From Candidatus Thioglobus sp. (lineage in GTDB: Bacteria > Pseudomonadota > Gammaproteobacteria > PS1 > Pseudothioglobaceae): a DNA stretch of 19,368 nt. A program made the position numbers and the translations under genes. The DNA is taken from assembly GCA_015163925.1 (NCBI GenBank), contig JAAOIF010000003.1, positions 1-19,368 on the forward strand. The letters are read 5' to 3'. This document shows, in pieces, positions 18,155 to 19,368 of the stretch; the stretch's first letter is position 1; the number at the start of each line of letters is the position of its first letter. The notes below the pieces were generated by a model. It saw only the letters and a program-made list of their open reading frames with translations. It was not told the DNA's origin and ran no database searches.

Positions 18155-18553
18155 TTAGTTCTTCCAAATGTCCAACTCGCCGGTTAGCTCGTCAATAGAA
18201 AGATAACCGTCTCTATTTTTGTCCATTTTGTGCATTTTGCCATGCAAAACTTTGGGCAATTCCTTAGAAGAAAGCTTTCCATCTTTGTTAAAGTCAAACA
18301 TCGCCATCCAATGGTTATAATTTTCCTGATGCTCTAACTCTTGCTTAGAAATGAAATGGTCGCCATCTTTGTCCATGCTAACCACTTTAATCATAGCTTC
18401 AATGACTTCCGTCATAGAAATTTTGCCATCACTATTAGCATCAAAAATAGAAAATACATCTGATTCGCCGCCAATGCTATCGTTAAAACCAGCATTCACG
18501 CCCATAGTAGCTGTGGAAATTAATGCTACTGCAAATAATTTTTTTAAACTCAT
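18155..18553 (-). CDS. Secreted EF-hand calcium-binding protein
   Basis: A 132-residue protein with a signal peptide (MSLKKLFAVALISTATMGVNA, cleavage about residue 21). Four 12-residue EF-hand loops follow: D38-E49 (DANSDGKISMTE), D61-E72 (DKDGDHFISKQE, with His where Gly is usual at position 6), D87-E98 (DFNKDGKLSSKE) and D111-E122 (DKNRDGYLSIDE). All keep Asp at position 1 and Glu at position 12, so each should bind calcium. They are spaced as two pairs, as in calmodulin-like folds. Periplasmic EF-hand proteins of this size are common in gammaproteobacteria and their function is mostly unknown. AAGGAG at 18560-18565 precedes the ATG, and a TATAAT box lies further upstream. It appears to be transcribed alone. 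Confidence 0.9.
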   Translation of the reverse strand: MSLKKLFAVALISTATMGVNAGFNDSIGGESDVFSIFDANSDGKISMTEVIEAMIKVVSMDKDGDHFISKQELEHQENYNHWMAMFDFNKDGKLSSKELPKVLHGKMHKMDKNRDGYLSIDELTGELDIWKN

Positions 18554-18613
18554 TTGTTACTCCTTATATTAAAAAAAAAATCAAACTTACAACCTTAAAA
18601 GATTGATAAGGCT

Positions 18614-18619
18614 ATTATA
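18614..18619 (-). promoter_or_regulatory. Probable -10 box of the EF-hand gene
   Basis: A perfect TATAAT on the minus strand about 60 bases before the EF-hand ATG, in a 125-base gap after yeeE. The -35 region is weak. The distance allows an untranslated leader of about 50 bases containing the ribosome site. Confidence 0.45.
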
Positions 18620-18678
18620 AACACTATTTTTATCAGTTGTGCATTGTTTTACTCATCTATTTATTTAATAGTTTCAAA

Positions 18679-19368
18679 TTAATCCGCGCTCGGCACTCGG
18701 TGTTCTAACAGAAATTTGCTTTGCAGGCGAATCCCGATGTAAGCCCCAAGCAGCAAGGCAAACAAGTCCACAAACGAGCCGAGTGATAGGGTAGAAGTGC
18801 CGGCAATGCCTTGTCCTATCGTTCCGCCCATGCCCAAAATACCGCCAATTCCGACCATAATTCCGCCAAGCCCATAGCGTAAAAACTCGCCGATTGAGGA
18901 AAACCAGACGATTTTGAAGCCGCCGCTGAAAATGCAAATTAGCACCGAACCCACGCCCACGCCCAAAAATGCCACCAAACCAAAGGTAAGAAAATGCCAC
19001 TGCGGATTGACGCTCAGATGCAGCAAATCACCCAGCGGACGAATAAAAGTGTAGGATTGCACGCCCAGCCCGTTTTGCGGATTACTAAAATCAGCCGCCT
19101 GTTTTGCTAATTCTCCCAGCGGACCAGCGGAAATATAAAACGCCGCCACAATCAAAGCTCCAATCACAAAACCGCCAATCCAATTATTTCGCCTTTGCAT
19201 AAAATCATTACTTTTAAAAACTAAAATCATAATAATTAATGACAATAATAGGCCAATTACCATTCGCGTATTTGACATTTCAAAGCCGAAAAGACCGCTG
19301 ATAATTGTGCCTAAATCCTGATGTTCCAAGCCGTAATTATTCAGATTAGGCGAGGCCGGCAGCACCCA
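18679..19368 (-). CDS. YeeE/YedE-family sulfur transporter, partial at window edge
   Basis: The frame is open to the end of the window, so the N-terminus lies beyond it; 230 codons are visible. Six or so hydrophobic spans are seen, with the family's Gly-rich signature in the last third: RYGLGGIMVGIGGILGMGGT, then IGQGIAGTSTLSLGSFVDLF. YeeE/YedE proteins take up thiosulfate or related sulfur compounds, the best studied being TsuA, which uses conserved cysteines. Here the position where I expect Cys in the GCTIGQG-type motif is Gly (GGTIGQG). A single cysteine (ICIFSGG) remains in the visible part. A link to sulfur metabolism fits the supposed lifestyle. The end at 18679 is a normal C-terminus. 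There is no clear terminator before the EF-hand gene. Confidence 0.8.
   Translation of the reverse strand, partial: WVLPASPNLNNYGLEHQDLGTIISGLFGFEMSNTRMVIGLLLSLIIMILVFKSNDFMQRRNNWIGGFVIGALIVAAFYISAGPLGELAKQAADFSNPQNGLGVQSYTFIRPLGDLLHLSVNPQWHFLTFGLVAFLGVGVGSVLICIFSGGFKIVWFSSIGEFLRYGLGGIMVGIGGILGMGGTIGQGIAGTSTLSLGSFVDLFALLLGAYIGIRLQSKFLLEHRVPSAD

Overview
The window looks like a stretch of an AT-rich (roughly 40% GC by eye) proteobacterial chromosome, most likely a sulfur-oxidising, CO2-fixing gammaproteobacterium and possibly a symbiont. The reasons are a red-type form I RubisCO large subunit with a divergent CbbR-type regulator, a YeeE/YedE sulfur transporter, a TauE/SafE permease, a proton-pumping pyrophosphatase and gamma-like SecA and LeuC sequences. 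The lineage is inferred from remembered family sequences, not from a search. I saw no tRNA, rRNA, CRISPR array, insertion sequence or phage integrase.

Layout: (a) 1-2029, plus strand: the 3' end of a BrnT toxin gene, the BrnA antitoxin, leuC and a truncated DUF4160 gene. (b) 2030-8128: a 3'-truncated cbbL read leftwards with divergent cbbR, then a minus-strand group phd/yefM-relE/parE-argJ-purU in which every start overlaps the previous stop as ATGA, then a di-haem cytochrome c peroxidase coupled by ATGA to the tail end of an FTR1-like iron permease. (c) 8129-8830: a TauE/SafE permease with its last residues missing. (d) 8815-9486: an internal piece of secA on the minus strand. (e) 9487-16080, plus strand: a 1.5-kresidue repetitive fibre with an S74 self-cleaving chaperone domain, a single-span membrane protein that may be SurA-like, and a lipoprotein secretin cut off in its secretin domain. 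The three are packed as one operon. (f) 16080-19368: intact hppA, a bidirectional terminator, an EF-hand protein and a partial yeeE.

The most striking large-scale property is that at least five points (about 2030, 8130, 8820, 9486 and 16080) cut genes in mid-reading frame, often two genes at once, and join them to unrelated sequence without any mobile element. Base and codon usage look alike on both sides, so the pieces probably come from one genome. Either this genome is heavily rearranged or the contig is mis-joined. Read depth across these points would decide.

The most interesting biology is segment (e). A giant beta-rich fibre with an autoproteolytic trimerisation chaperone is translationally linked to a membrane-anchored possible chaperone and a dedicated outer-membrane secretin. 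This suggests a bacterial surface fibre or pilus-tip adhesin exported by its own channel, not a prophage tail. The 5' end of the fibre gene and the 3' end of the secretin gene are lost at the junctions.
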